Numbered from the stretch's first letter, positions 1 through 9,515 are shown. The stretch: 64,000 nucleotides of DNA from Gillisella vitis (GCF_001541345.2 NZ_LMVL02000003.1:806001-870000); one strand, 5' to 3'. Numbers and translations are program-made. Notes: generated from the sequence alone by a model not told the origin.

Positions 1-184
1 CTTGTGCGAGCCAGGCCAGCAGATCGGTATGCGGTGGATGGCCCGGTGCGGCCTGCGACAGATCGATCAACGGCCCCGCTGCTCCATCATAAGCCCGACC
101 CCAACCGAAAACCGAGGGAATGGGCGGCGTCGCGAGCCGGGCGACACGCGGATTGAAGGAGGCAAGAGACATGGGCAGATCCAT
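1..184 (-). CDS. PLP-dependent aminotransferase, N-terminal fragment cut by window edge
   Basis: The frame is open from an ATG at 184 to the window edge, giving about 61 residues. It begins MDLPMSLASFNPRV and contains PPIPSVFGWGRAYDG and GPLIDLSQAAPGHPP, an N-terminal pattern typical of class I/II fold-type I aminotransferases, where it precedes the PLP domain. The catalytic lysine would lie outside the window, so substrate and pathway cannot be judged. An alternative start is the in-frame ATG at 172; neither start has a clear Shine-Dalgarno sequence. It is divergent from sthA. Confidence 0.6.
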   Translation of the reverse strand, partial: MDLPMSLASFNPRVARLATPPIPSVFGWGRAYDGAAGPLIDLSQAAPGHPPHTDLLAWLAQ

Positions 185-528
185 ATTGGCGGGAGTAACA
201 CCAAATATATAGGCTGTCCCGACCGGCTGGCGCAATCACTGAGGCACTACAGCGCCCGCAAATCGCCATCTCATCGACATATCAATCAGATAGCACCATT
301 TCCGGACTCTTTTTATAAGCATTCTGATTCTTTCACGGCTGCACAGCATTCACTATGAGCCCATCAAAGACCCGCTTTTTTAAGGGGATTTTTTGTGTGC
401 AGTGCAATGCGGGATAACCAAACAGTTAGAATGCTCTGCTACATTGTCGTCATTGGCATACGCAATTGCGTTGCGAGACAAGCCAGGCAACGGCCAAGGC
501 AGGCCGGTAGCAAACAGGAAGAACGGAT
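185..528. other. Intergenic region between divergent genes
   Basis: This 344-base gap separates the minus-strand aminotransferase from sthA. It is somewhat AT-richer than its flanks near 270-350 and must hold both promoters, but I found no convincing -35/-10 pair or operator. The overlapping frames here are not gene-like. Confidence 0.4.
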
Positions 529-1953
529 ATGTACCAGTATGATCTCGTGGTAATCGGCAGCGGTCCCGCAGGACGCCGGGCTGCTATTCAGGCCGCCAAG
601 CTTTCCAAGAAGGTCCTGGTCATCGAGCGCGGCGGTCATGTCGGCGGTGTCTCCGTTCATACCGGCACCATCCCTTCCAAAACGCTGCGTGAAACGGCTC
701 TCAACCTGACCGGTTGGCGTGAGCGTGGATTTTATGGCCGCTCCTACCGCGTCAAACAGGAAATCAGCGCCGACGACCTGCGCCGCCGGTTGCTGATCAC
801 CCTGGACCACGAAGTCGACGTGCTGGAACATCAGTTTTCCCGCAACCGGGTGCATCAGTTGCGCGGGCATGCCATTTTCATCGACGCGCATACGCTTGAG
901 GTCACCAAGGAAGACGGGGAAATCCAGCGCGTTACGGCCGCGTCGATCCTGCTGGCGGTCGGAACCCGCCCGCACCGGCCTGCCCATATCGCTTTCGATG
1001 GCGTCAGCATTCTCGACAGCGACGATATCGTTCATATCAAGGACGTGCCGCGCTCCATGGTGGTGATCGGCGCAGGTGTTATCGGCATCGAATATGCGAC
1101 GATCTTCAGCGCTCTGGATACGCAGGTGACAGTGGTCGAGCCGCGCGACAGCATGCTGGATTTCATCGACAAGGAAATCGTCGAGGACTTTTCCTACCAA
1201 CTCCGTGACCGCAACATGAAGCTGATCTTCGGACAATCGGCGGAAAAGGTCGAAAAGGAAGATGGCAAATGTCGGGTGACGCTGAAGAATGGCCGGGTGT
1301 TGAATTCCGAAATGGTGCTGTTTGCCGCAGGCCGCGTCGGCGCCACCGATACGCTGAACCTTGCAGCCTGCGGGCTGGAAGCTGATAACCGTGGCCGGTT
1401 GAAGGTCAATCCGGATACGTTCCAGACTGATGTTCCCAATATCTATGCGGCTGGCGATGTTGTGGGCTTTCCAAGCCTGGCCTCCACATCGATGGAACAG
1501 GGCCGTATTGCCGCCCGTCATGCGGTTGGCGCGCCTTCCGGTGAGCCACCGCAATATTTCCCCTACGGCATTTATGCCGTGCCGGAAATTTCCACCTGTG
1601 GGCTGACCGAGGAAGAGGTCAAGCAACGCGCCATTCCCTACGAATGCGGCATCGCTCATTTCCGCGAGACCTCGCGTGGCCATATCATGGGCCTCGATAG
1701 CGGCATGTTGAAAATGATCTTCTCGCTGAAAACCCGCCGCCTGCTCGGCGTCCATATCGTTGGCGAAGGTGCAACCGAACTGGTGCATATCGGCCAGGCC
1801 GTGCTGAACCTGAAGGGAACAGTGGAATATTTCGTCGAGAATACCTTTAATTACCCGACATTGGCCGAAGCCTACAAGATTGCCGGACTGGATGCCTGGA
1901 ATCGGATGGGAGAACTGAAGGTCGAAAAAACCGTGAAAAATGCGGCGCAATAG
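529..1953 (+). CDS. sthA: Soluble pyridine nucleotide transhydrogenase (Si-specific)
   Basis: A cytosolic FAD flavoprotein that moves reducing equivalents between NADPH and NAD+. At 474 residues it has the normal length of the family. The N-terminus VVIGSGPAG (residues 7-15) binds FAD, VVIGAGVIGIEYA (about 178-190) is the NAD(P) Rossmann fold, and YAAGDVVG is the second FAD contact. In related disulfide reductases a CxxxxC redox pair follows the first FAD motif; here the segment reads GGVSVHTGTIPSK with both cysteines missing, which is the signature separating SthA from lipoamide and glutathione reductases. The gene appears monocistronic; the next gene converges on it. Confidence 0.95.
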   Translation: MYQYDLVVIGSGPAGRRAAIQAAKLSKKVLVIERGGHVGGVSVHTGTIPSKTLRETALNLTGWRERGFYGRSYRVKQEISADDLRRRLLITLDHEVDVLEHQFSRNRVHQLRGHAIFIDAHTLEVTKEDGEIQRVTAASILLAVGTRPHRPAHIAFDGVSILDSDDIVHIKDVPRSMVVIGAGVIGIEYATIFSALDTQVTVVEPRDSMLDFIDKEIVEDFSYQLRDRNMKLIFGQSAEKVEKEDGKCRVTLKNGRVLNSEMVLFAAGRVGATDTLNLAACGLEADNRGRLKVNPDTFQTDVPNIYAAGDVVGFPSLASTSMEQGRIAARHAVGAPSGEPPQYFPYGIYAVPEISTCGLTEEEVKQRAIPYECGIAHFRETSRGHIMGLDSGMLKMIFSLKTRRLLGVHIVGEGATELVHIGQAVLNLKGTVEYFVENTFNYPTLAEAYKIAGLDAWNRMGELKVEKTVKNAAQ

Positions 1954-2010
1954 GCTCGATAGACCGGCATTCGCCAAAGATAAAACTCTGCGTGCTTTTG
2001 CTAGACTATT

Positions 2011-2763
2011 CTAGAAAACTAGGCTGGCGCCATCGGTCGGGATATAAAGCCTTGCTCTCACCTCTGGCGCTTGCCTCTGTGCGGCGGCGGCAAGATCGGT
2101 GCGACTGACGGTGGCGTGGTCGACAGCGTCGAGATGAGTGGCGATGACCATAGCTTGCGGCGCAAGGTGCAAGACCTCCATCACCATGTCGGCATCCATC
2201 ACCAGCGGCCCAAGACCGTTCCATTCCGCACCGCAGGCGTGAACCACGATCACATCCGGGCGGTGATCGACAAGAACTTGGCGCACCGAATCGCACAGGA
2301 TGGTGTCGCCAGCCCAATAAAGCACAGGCTCCCCGGCGGCCCGCAGCAGGAAACCACTGACGTCTCCCATATCCGCCAAAACCTCAGGCGGCCCATGCTG
2401 GCCATCTGTCGTTTCCAGGCGCACGTCGCCAAGCTGCGTGGCATGTTCAATCCCGATCACCCGCGAAAAGCCCAGGGCACGAATCGCCACCACATCACGT
2501 GGGTGGCAAAACAACGAGATATCAGGTGGCAATAACCGTATAGCAACATCGTCGAAATGATCGGAGTGAAGATGCGAAACCAGCACCGCGTCAATGCCGT
2601 GAATCACCTGCTCGACGGGGATTGGCAGATCGACCAGTGGCGAGGTCAAGGCACCGCGATAGCTTCGGCCCTGCCCCTTCGCCGCCAGCCAAGGGTCAAT
2701 CAGCAGCGTTTGCGCGGCCATCTTTAACCGCAGCGTGGCACTGCGGATCAATTCTATCTGCAT
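2011..2763 (-). CDS. MBL-fold metal-dependent hydrolase (UlaG-like)
   Basis: A 250-residue metallo-beta-lactamase-fold protein. The zinc motif HLHSDH lies at residues 64-69, and further ligands are likely in the GDT and ATHLDAVDH segments near the C-terminus. It resembles the UlaG/YtnP-like group of small hydrolases; the substrate is unknown. I chose the ATG at 2763 over the upstream in-frame codon at 2793 because GGGAG lies about eight bases before it. It converges with sthA and lies downstream of the tig terminator on the same strand, so it probably has its own promoter. Confidence 0.85.
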   Translation of the reverse strand: MQIELIRSATLRLKMAAQTLLIDPWLAAKGQGRSYRGALTSPLVDLPIPVEQVIHGIDAVLVSHLHSDHFDDVAIRLLPPDISLFCHPRDVVAIRALGFSRVIGIEHATQLGDVRLETTDGQHGPPEVLADMGDVSGFLLRAAGEPVLYWAGDTILCDSVRQVLVDHRPDVIVVHACGAEWNGLGPLVMDADMVMEVLHLAPQAMVIATHLDAVDHATVSRTDLAAAAQRQAPEVRARLYIPTDGASLVF

Positions 2764-2885
2764 GCCGCTCTCCCAACCATGCGGATTTCTCAATAGCCTT
2801 CTATCAAAGGCGATTGATTCTCTGACGTGCCGATCCAGTTCACTGGGCCTCCGACCTGCCTTTCAGAACAGCGCTGATCAGCATA

Positions 2886-2912
2886 AAAAAACCGCCCCGA
2901 AGGGCGGTTTTA
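2886..2912 (-). terminator. Rho-independent terminator of tig
   Basis: AAACCGCCC and GGGCGGTTT form a 9-bp stem closed by CGAA. On the minus strand a run of T follows it, placing it about 30 bases after the tig stop codon. Confidence 0.85.
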
Positions 2913-2939
2913 TCATGACAGAAGTCGCAGAAGGATCGC

Positions 2940-4421
2940 TTATTCAGCGTCGCCTTCGTCAGCAGCCTTCTTCTTCGCGGCAGTCTTTTTCTTCGGAGCA
3001 GCTTCTTCGCCTTCAGCGGAAGCGTCTTCAGCCTTGGCAGCCTTCTTCTTGGCCGACTTCTTGGCAGGCTTGGTGTCGTCGCCGTCTTCGTCTTCAGCCA
3101 GCAGTTCTTCCTTGGTCACGGTCTTATCCGTAACGTTAACCTCGGAAATCAGCTTGTCCATGACCTTTTCTTCAAAGATCGGAGCACGCAGCGAAGCGGA
3201 AGCGCCGGGCGTGTTGCGGAAGAAGTCGATGATCTGCTTTTCCTGACCCGGGAACTGCTGCAACTGAGCGTAAAGTGCGCGCTGCATTTCTTCCTCTGTC
3301 ACATCGATAGCGGCCTTTTCACCGATTTCGGAAAGAACCAGGCCGAGACGAACGCGACGTTCAGCAAGCGCACGATATTCTTCGCGGGCTGCATCTTCCG
3401 TGGTCTCTTCATCTTCGAAGGTCTTGCCGGACTGTTGCAGATCGGTGTTGATCTGGCGCCAGATATTGTCGAACTCGGCATCGACCAGACGCGAAGGCGC
3501 TTCGAACTTGTACATCTCGTCCAGCTGATCAAGGATCTGACGCTTGATCTTCTGGCGCGTGACATTACCGTACTGGCTTTCGATCTGGCCGCGGACGATT
3601 TCCTTGAGCTTATCGACCGATTCCAGGCCAAGCTTGGTGGCGAGCTCGTCATTAATCTCGGTTTCAGCCGGAGCCGCAACTTCCTTGACGGTGATGTCGA
3701 AGGTGGCGTCCTTGCCAGCCAGGTTTGCAGCCGGATATTCGGTCGGGAAGGTCACGTTGATGACCTTTTCGTCGCCAGCCTTCAGGCCAACCAGCTGCTC
3801 TTCAAAGCCAGGAATGAAGCGATTGGAGCCGATGACCAGCTCTGCATCTTCGTCCTTGCCGCCGTCGAAGGGAACGCCGTCGACTTTGCCCAGGTAATCC
3901 ATGGTGACGCGGTCGCCATCAGCAGCGGCACCATCCTTGGTGGCGAAGGTCCGCGCGCTTTCGGCGATCTTCATGATCTGCTCGTTGACTTCGTCTTCCG
4001 ACACTTCAACGACTTCGCGAACGATCTTGATGCCGTCAACCGGCTTCAATTCGATAGCGGGAATGACTTCATAGGCAAGCGTGAATTCGAAATCGGCCTG
4101 CGCATTGAGGATCTTGTCGGCTTCTGCCTCGTCCTCGGTCATCGCCACTTCCGGCTGGGTCGCGGACTTTTCGCCACGCTCAGACAGGATAGCGGACGGA
4201 CGGTCGCGAACGATTTCGTTGACCAGTTCGGCCATGACCGACTTGCCATACATCTTCTTCAGGTGACCTGCCGGTACCTTGCCCGGACGGAAACCGTTGA
4301 TGCGAACCTTGTCCTTGACGTCGGCAAGGCGCTCATTCATCTGCGCTTCCATGTCAGCGGCCGGAATGATGACCTTGAGTTCGCGCTTCAGCCCTTCAGC
4401 GAGCGTTTCGATAACCTGCAT
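2940..4421 (-). CDS. tig: Trigger factor, ribosome-associated chaperone
   Basis: The chaperone that meets nascent chains at the ribosome exit tunnel; it also has peptidyl-prolyl isomerase activity. The ribosome-binding signature GFRPGKVP is at residues 43-50 in the N-terminal domain. An FKBP-like domain follows at about 155-250 ([16 protein letters not shown]) and then the helical C-terminal domain. It is 493 residues against about 430 in E. coli; the excess is a Lys/Ala/Glu-rich low-complexity tail from about residue 445. A strong terminator lies just downstream, and the gene looks monocistronic. Confidence 0.97.
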   Translation of the reverse strand: MQVIETLAEGLKRELKVIIPAADMEAQMNERLADVKDKVRINGFRPGKVPAGHLKKMYGKSVMAELVNEIVRDRPSAILSERGEKSATQPEVAMTEDEAEADKILNAQADFEFTLAYEVIPAIELKPVDGIKIVREVVEVSEDEVNEQIMKIAESARTFATKDGAAADGDRVTMDYLGKVDGVPFDGGKDEDAELVIGSNRFIPGFEEQLVGLKAGDEKVINVTFPTEYPAANLAGKDATFDITVKEVAAPAETEINDELATKLGLESVDKLKEIVRGQIESQYGNVTRQKIKRQILDQLDEMYKFEAPSRLVDAEFDNIWRQINTDLQQSGKTFEDEETTEDAAREEYRALAERRVRLGLVLSEIGEKAAIDVTEEEMQRALYAQLQQFPGQEKQIIDFFRNTPGASASLRAPIFEEKVMDKLISEVNVTDKTVTKEELLAEDEDGDDTKPAKKSAKKKAAKAEDASAEGEEAAPKKKTAAKKKAADEGDAE

Positions 4422-4805
4422 GTTCTAACCTTCGTGTCGTGGCAGCCATGCTCGGACAGCCATGTGTTTCGTTGGCGCCCGTGCCCGGACAGCCGGTTCT
4501 TATCGTCTGGGCTGCGAGGCAGCCGGTGGTTCTCCACAGTGCCGTGCGTTTGATAAAACGCACAAGCAACGCTGTAATACTTTAAGTTCGCTGGATAATC
4601 CCTTGAACCGATATTGGTTCAAGGGATTATCCAGCCAGCACGCTCTCCGCTGATCCAGAAGCGGCTGTGTGGCAAACATTCAGCATCTTGCCAGGCAAAG
4701 CAGCTCTAAAGGCCACGCGTGCAGGCCTCATCACATAGACCCTAACATACAAACAATGGGCCGGAATGCACGCATTCCCGCCCTCTGCCTTGCTGCCTTA
4801 CGTTC
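4422..4805. other. Intergenic region between tig and tRNA-Leu
   Basis: This 384-base gap must hold the tig promoter and the 3' processing region of the tRNA. The one clear structure in it is the 19-bp palindrome at 4591-4634, listed separately. I see no protein gene. Confidence 0.5.
4591..4634. repeat. Perfect 19-bp inverted repeat, 6-base loop
   Basis: The arms are 4591-4609 and 4616-4634, exact reverse complements (CTGGATAATCCCTTGAACC on the left), separated by GATATT. No T-tract follows on either strand, so it is not a typical intrinsic terminator. It lies between tig and tRNA-Leu and may be a dispersed palindromic element, an operator or an RNA-processing hairpin. Confidence 0.8.
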
Positions 4806-4890
<85 letters not shown>

Positions 4891-5024
4891 GATCCATCAG
4901 AACGCCATGCACTTTGCATGACCCCGCCGGAGCGCGGTCTCTATAACACCCGTTTTTCAACACGCAAAGGAAAAATGACAGCGACATGTCCTCACCGTGA
5001 AATCGCACCCCGCGCAGGCATCGG

Positions 5025-5606
5025 TCAAAAATCCGGTTCACGGTAAACTGGCTCGCCTGCAACGAACAATTGCCGGATCTGCGCCCGCCCCGCAGAAGAC
5101 ACCCGTATGGCGATTGAGACCGCACCTTGATTGCGCTGTGCCTCGATATCGCGGCCCTCACCTTCAGGAACATAGAATCGCTCGATCCCGTAATGCACGG
5201 TCAAACTGTCCCCGGGCGCGAGAGGCGATGGAAAGGAAATCGGCTCGCTTAACAGCACCACGCTTCCCGGCCTTGACGGCATATCGGCGACCGATGCCTC
5301 TTCGACCGTGGCAAAGCCATCGGCCTGCGGCGTGACGCGCACATGCAGGTGAACATCCTCTCGGCGCGAGGGACGAGGACCGACGATCTTGTCCTCAGGA
5401 ATGCGGGAAATCGGATAATTCAGCACGACATAATCGCCGCGTAGCAGATCGCGCGGATCGACGGCCTCAGTCCGCAACAGGACCTCCTGGCCGTTGCGCA
5501 AAATATTGGCCCGCTCGCCGATCTGGTAACCGATAGCCGCCGTTTGCAGGGCAGCCAGAAGAATCGCCGCGGAAGCCAGACGAAAAATATGATTGCGCTG
5601 CATCAT
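5025..5606 (-). CDS. GDYXXLXY domain-containing membrane-anchored protein
   Basis: A 193-residue protein with an N-terminal hydrophobic segment (LASAAILLAALQTAAI, about residues 10-25) and then a soluble domain. The name-giving motif appears as RGDYVVLNY near residues 56-64. Its function is not established. Its start overlaps the stop of the upstream DUF2157 gene in an ATGA arrangement, so the two are translationally coupled, a pairing common for these families. Confidence 0.8.
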   Translation of the reverse strand: MMQRNHIFRLASAAILLAALQTAAIGYQIGERANILRNGQEVLLRTEAVDPRDLLRGDYVVLNYPISRIPEDKIVGPRPSRREDVHLHVRVTPQADGFATVEEASVADMPSRPGSVVLLSEPISFPSPLAPGDSLTVHYGIERFYVPEGEGRDIEAQRNQGAVSIAIRVSSAGRAQIRQLFVAGEPVYREPDF

Positions 5607-6715
5607 GACCGCCCCCGTCCTTCAACCGCCATCGAACGCTTGCGCGTGCCCAGCAGCTTTTCCATCTGGCTGACGCCGAGGGCCAGCAAAGCGACAATCA
5701 CACCGGCGATCAGGAAAAAGCCCGATGTGCCCAGCAAAGAATCAATCGTTGTAAAGGACAGATAGAGGATCTCACCTGCGAAAATCAGATAGGCCAACGC
5801 CCGCACCACGCCATCGTGACGCCCGCGAAGCACAAGGGCAGCAATGGAGATACCAACCGCCGTGACGGCCACCAAAGCCAGCGGCAAACCGTGATCATAG
5901 TCTATATTGAGGATGACAAGGCCCATTGCGGCCAACAGCAAGCCATGAAAACCGGCGATCTGCACGGACATATATCGTGCAAGCACCGGCAAAGCCGACG
6001 CCGCGAATACGGCAATACCTAAAGCCACATAGGCCATTGCAAGGCCCGGCTGCATGACCTCGGCATAGATCCATCCCAGCCAGCCGAGAATCAGCAAACC
6101 GGATATATGCTGAACCCGGATGTTGCCGGTGAAAAGCGCCAGGCCGGTAACGAGCGCAGCCAGCAGGGGCGGCGTCCACACCGTCTCCGGCGTCCAGGAA
6201 AAGTCAAACTGGTCAAGGGTTGCTGCCGCCAAGCCCAGCGCCAGAACACCAACGAAAGCCGCCATCGCGCCGGAGCGAAATAGCAGGCAGGACAGGCTCG
6301 CCATGCCGATCCACAGATAAACCAGATCGAGAAGGTCGCCCGACAGGTGATACAGCTGGCCAACCAGCGACAGTGCTGCGCCGAAACTGGCCGCTCCCAG
6401 CACCAGAAGGGCATGGCCCGACGCCTGCCGCCCTTGAGCGAGGCAGAAGGCCGCACCGCCATGAAAGCCCCAGATCAGCAGAATCAGACAAGAAACCTTC
6501 ACCAGGCGCGGAATGGCCTGCCAGTTGGCGGCCACAAGCAGCAGAATGGCAGCAGAGACCAGCACCGCCGACAACATGAGCAACACGCCGCCGATATTGA
6601 AATTGCCCGCCCGACCGTCGTGATCCTCGATCATCGCCTCGGCGGCCTGTTTGCTGATCAGGCCCATATCGGTCCAGCGATCAAGATCTCTCTTCAGTTT
6701 CGCTCGATACATCAT
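5603..6715 (-). CDS. DUF2157 integral membrane protein
   Basis: A 370-residue protein with a short cytoplasmic N-terminus (about 45 residues, containing LISKQAAEAMI as in DUF2157 proteins) and then roughly ten hydrophobic segments running to residue 350. The biochemical role is unknown. The start is the first of two adjacent ATG codons, preceded by GGAG. It is the first gene of a two-gene operon with the GDYXXLXY protein, overlapping it by four bases. The C-terminus is basic (KLLGTRKR). Confidence 0.8.
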   Translation of the reverse strand: MMYRAKLKRDLDRWTDMGLISKQAAEAMIEDHDGRAGNFNIGGVLLMLSAVLVSAAILLLVAANWQAIPRLVKVSCLILLIWGFHGGAAFCLAQGRQASGHALLVLGAASFGAALSLVGQLYHLSGDLLDLVYLWIGMASLSCLLFRSGAMAAFVGVLALGLAAATLDQFDFSWTPETVWTPPLLAALVTGLALFTGNIRVQHISGLLILGWLGWIYAEVMQPGLAMAYVALGIAVFAASALPVLARYMSVQIAGFHGLLLAAMGLVILNIDYDHGLPLALVAVTAVGISIAALVLRGRHDGVVRALAYLIFAGEILYLSFTTIDSLLGTSGFFLIAGVIVALLALGVSQMEKLLGTRKRSMAVEGRGRS

Positions 6716-6971
6716 AACTCCGTCCGTAGCGGCAGCTCTTTATATAGGCGCATTTTCACCGATGTCGAAAACCCGTTTTCAGCTTCGCAGTCGCGAGAAT
6801 GAACAGGTCGGCATGGGTGTTAGACGAGCGATCGTTAGTTCATGCATCAAACGCATAGCTCACATGACAATATCGCACTGCACAAAACCCATAAAAACGA
6901 TTAGATAATTGCCAACAGCAGACGATAACATCAGTGTTTACGACTGCAGGCAGTGTAAGCTGCAATTCAGT

Positions 6972-7096
6972 TTCGGCGCAGCATACTCCTCCTCCCAATG
7001 CGCGCCGAACGGGCTGACAACCCTCCTCCTCCCAGTTGTCGCCCATCTCAAATGACGCCCGCCGGATCTCCTCCCCCGGTGGGCGTTATTGTTTTC
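6972..7096 (+). ncRNA. Trans-acting small RNA with three anti-Shine-Dalgarno hairpins (alpha-r14/NfeR1 type)
   Basis: Three consecutive hairpins each expose a CUCCUCCC loop. Hairpin 1: TTCGGCGC/GCGCCGAA (6972-6979 with 7002-7009) extended by GCAT/ATGC. Hairpin 2: GGGC-GACAAC (7011-7021, one bulge) with GTTGTCGCCC (7035-7044). Hairpin 3: AATGACGCCCGCC (7051-7063) with GGTGGGCGTTATT (7078-7090), followed by GTTTT, which serves as the intrinsic terminator. Three stem-loops displaying anti-SD sequence define the rhizobial alpha-r14 family, whose Sinorhizobium member is NfeR1, known to bind ribosome-binding sites of transporter mRNAs. The 5' end is inferred from the first stem and could be a few bases upstream. 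Confidence 0.8.
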
Positions 7097-7346
7097 AGCC
7101 TCTTTTTCCCCACCATCCATGAACGATTGAAAGCGCTCAAACGCAGATTTTCAGCCGCCGGACCGGTTTGAGCCGAATTTGCTCGCAAAATAGACATTCC
7201 TTAATAAATCATTGAGGCGCCATGCACCCATGGCATAGGTGCTCCGCTGGAATGGCACTTCATAAGTTATGCCGCAGCGCATATATTCTCCTCAACACAT
7301 GAAGGGCTGGCCGATTTGCCAGCAAACGCTGAAAAGAGGCAAGGCC

Positions 7347-7496
7347 ATGAACATCACTCGCTCGCTGAACAACTGGCGCAAATACCGTCAGACCATTACT
7401 GAACTTGGCCGCATGTCGGACCGCGAATTGCACGACCTCGGAATTGGCCGCGACGACATCCGTCGCGTTGCCCGCCACGCCGTCAAGGCTGGCTGA
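7347..7496 (+). CDS. DUF1127 (YjiS-like) small basic protein
   Basis: A 49-residue, arginine-rich protein (MNITRSLNNWRKYRQ ... ELGRMSDRELHDLGIGRDDI) that fits the DUF1127 family, abundant in rhizobia. Family members have been linked to RNA binding and to phosphate and carbon metabolism in Agrobacterium; which role applies here is not visible. The ATG at 7347 follows AAGAGG at a good distance; the longer in-frame reading from 7269 is not family-like. A strong terminator follows immediately. Confidence 0.9.
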   Translation: MNITRSLNNWRKYRQTITELGRMSDRELHDLGIGRDDIRRVARHAVKAG

Positions 7497-7529
7497 TCTA
7501 CCGGTCAAGTGATCGTTTGAATTTACAAT

Positions 7530-7576
7530 AAAGCGTCGAACATTCCCTTCAGGGTGTTCGGCGCTTTGTTGTTTTA
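7530..7576 (+). terminator. Rho-independent terminator of DUF1127 gene
   Basis: AAGCG-CGAACA and TGTTCG-GCGCTT pair around a CCCTTCAGGG inner stem, followed by GTTGTTTTATT on the plus strand. Confidence 0.8.
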
Positions 7577-7666
7577 TTCGGTAAAGATACGGGCTACGGC
7601 GCTGAAAAGCCGCAATAAAAGCGGCTGTTCTTCCCACAAAGCCCGTAACGTGGGTTGGCGGAGAGT

Positions 7667-8206
7667 TTAGACTGGCTGCAAACGCCGATGCGGAGGGCCG
7701 GGTTGCTCGACGCGGATCCGATCACCCGGATGAACCACGCCCCCCTCGATGACCACAGCCATCACACCTGCCTTGCGGATCAGGCCACCGTCCGGGTCGC
7801 GGTCAAGCACCGCCTGCATCAGGCCCGGCTGAAAATCATTGATCTGTTTGCAGGGATTGCGAAGGCCGGTCACTTCGACCACGGCACCTGAGCCAAACTG
7901 CAGGCGGCTTCCTTGCGGCAGCGCCAGAAGATCGACTCCACGGGTGGTAATATTCTCGCCGAGATCGCCCGGCGTCACGCTAAACCCCTTATCCCCCAGC
8001 TCATCGAACAGCTCGGCGTGAATAAGATGAACCTGACGCAGGTTCGGCTGGGTCGGATCGGCGGCAACCCGGGAGCGATGCTGGACCGTGACACCGACAT
8101 GAGCATCGCCTTCCACACCCAATCCTGCCAGAAGTACGATCTCGTCGCGCCCCTGCTTACTGAACAGGTGATCTTTCGAAAGGCTGACCGCCTCAACCTT
8201 CATCAT
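7667..8206 (-). CDS. MOSC domain-containing protein
   Basis: A 179-residue single-domain MOSC protein (MOCO sulfurase C-terminal-like), related to YiiM-type proteins that handle molybdenum cofactor or reduce N-hydroxylated substrates. Family-like segments are GDAHVG (about 33-38), GDLGENITTRGVDL (about 80-93) and the conserved cysteine in RNPCKQI near residue 118. The reaction cannot be assigned from sequence. It is the last gene of the degQ-rarA-MOSC run, starting directly after the rarA stop. Confidence 0.85.
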   Translation of the reverse strand: MMKVEAVSLSKDHLFSKQGRDEIVLLAGLGVEGDAHVGVTVQHRSRVAADPTQPNLRQVHLIHAELFDELGDKGFSVTPGDLGENITTRGVDLLALPQGSRLQFGSGAVVEVTGLRNPCKQINDFQPGLMQAVLDRDPDGGLIRKAGVMAVVIEGGVVHPGDRIRVEQPGPPHRRLQPV

Positions 8207-8207
8207 G

Positions 8208-9515
8208 TCAACTGCGCTCCCGCCTTAACTTTGCCCACCAGTCCAGCCGCTTGCGGATATCCCGCTCAAAACCACGTTCCGGCGGATCGTAAAAGGTCTG
8301 GCGGCCCATTTTCTCCGGAAAATAGTCTTGCCCGGAAAACGCATCTGGCTCGTCGTGGTCATAGCGATAGCCGTCGCCATAGCCCTCGCCCTTCATCAAC
8401 TTGGTGGGGGCGTTGAGAATATGCTTCGGCGGCAGCAGCGAGCCATTTTCCTTGGCGGCGCGCATAGCGGATTTATAGGCGGTATAAACGGCGTTGGATT
8501 TTGGTGCGGTGGCGAGATAGACGCAGGCCTGCGCCAGCGCCAACTCCCCCTCCGGTGAGCCAAGATAATCATAGGCATCCTTGGCGGCATTGCAGACCAC
8601 CAGCGCCTGCGGATCGGCGAGACCGATGTCCTCCACGGCCATGCGGACAAGCCTGCGACCGAGATAAAGCGGGTCTTCGCCTGCATCGAACATCCGGCAG
8701 AGATAATAGAGTGCTGCATCCGGGTCCGAGCCTCGCACGGATTTATGCAGCGCCGAGATCAGATTGTAATGGCCGTCCTGCCCCTTGTCATAGACCGGGG
8801 CGCGCCGCTGCACGATTCGTGTCAGCCCCTCGGTATCGAAGACCTCTCCCTCCCGCGCCGCCCGCCAGACTTCTTCGGCCAGCGTCAGCGCCGCTCGGCC
8901 ATCGCCATCGGCCATACGAATCAGACTGGTACGGGCGGGCTGATCCAGCGGCAGAGGTTTTTCCTCGGTGGCTTCGGCCCGTTTTAGCAGCGTCTGAATA
9001 CTGTCTTCGTCATGCGGCTTGAAGGTCAGCACGCGGGCGCGAGACAAAAGCGCGGCATTCAGTTCGAAAGACGGATTTTCGGTGGTGGCCCCAACCAGAA
9101 TAACGGTGCCATCTTCCATGACAGGCAGGAAACTATCCTGCTGCGCCCGGTTGAAGCGATGAATCTCATCGACAAACAGCAATGTCTGGCGACCGGACAT
9201 GCGCCGGGCGCGGGCGCCTTCAAACACCCGTTTCAGATCCGCCACGCCGGAAAAAATCGCCGAAATCTGCTCAAAGGCCAGATCCGCCTCCCCCGACAGC
9301 AGCCGGGCAACGGTGGTCTTGCCGGTGCCGGGTGGCCCCCAAAAGATCATCGACCCCAGAGAGCCTGACGCAATCATCCGGGCCAGAACACCATCCGGCC
9401 CGGTCAGATGATCCTGCCCCGTCACATCGGAGAGGGTTTTCGGCCTCAGCCGATCCGCCAGCGGCCGTCGGGCCGCCATGTCCTCATCCAGTTTCGGAGC
9501 AAACAGATCGCTCAT
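8208..9515 (-). CDS. rarA: Replication-associated recombination protein A (AAA+ ATPase)
   Basis: RarA/MgsA acts at stalled replication forks and is homologous to eukaryotic WRNIP1 and to clamp-loader subunits. At 435 residues it is full length. Walker A GPPGTGKT is at residues 60-67, Walker B is [11 protein letters not shown], and sensor 1 lies in [11 protein letters not shown]. The C-terminal tetramerization part has the usual [10 protein letters not shown] and the [14 protein letters not shown] ending. The start codon overlaps the last codons of degQ by four bases, so the two are translationally coupled. Confidence 0.95.
   Translation of the reverse strand: MSDLFAPKLDEDMAARRPLADRLRPKTLSDVTGQDHLTGPDGVLARMIASGSLGSMIFWGPPGTGKTTVARLLSGEADLAFEQISAIFSGVADLKRVFEGARARRMSGRQTLLFVDEIHRFNRAQQDSFLPVMEDGTVILVGATTENPSFELNAALLSRARVLTFKPHDEDSIQTLLKRAEATEEKPLPLDQPARTSLIRMADGDGRAALTLAEEVWRAAREGEVFDTEGLTRIVQRRAPVYDKGQDGHYNLISALHKSVRGSDPDAALYYLCRMFDAGEDPLYLGRRLVRMAVEDIGLADPQALVVCNAAKDAYDYLGSPEGELALAQACVYLATAPKSNAVYTAYKSAMRAAKENGSLLPPKHILNAPTKLMKGEGYGDGYRYDHDEPDAFSGQDYFPEKMGRQTFYDPPERGFERDIRKRLDWWAKLRRERS

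Noticed and set aside
439..1977. A 512-codon open frame on the minus strand across sthA
   Set aside because: It is the antisense shadow of sthA, caused by high-GC codon usage; the plus-strand protein has full family signatures.
2889..2911. The hairpin after tig considered as a terminator for a plus-strand gene
   Set aside because: The nearest gene reading towards it is tig on the minus strand, with the T run on the matching side; no plus-strand gene ends here.
3435..4553. A 372-codon plus-strand open frame over tig
   Set aside because: Antisense shadow of the trigger-factor gene.
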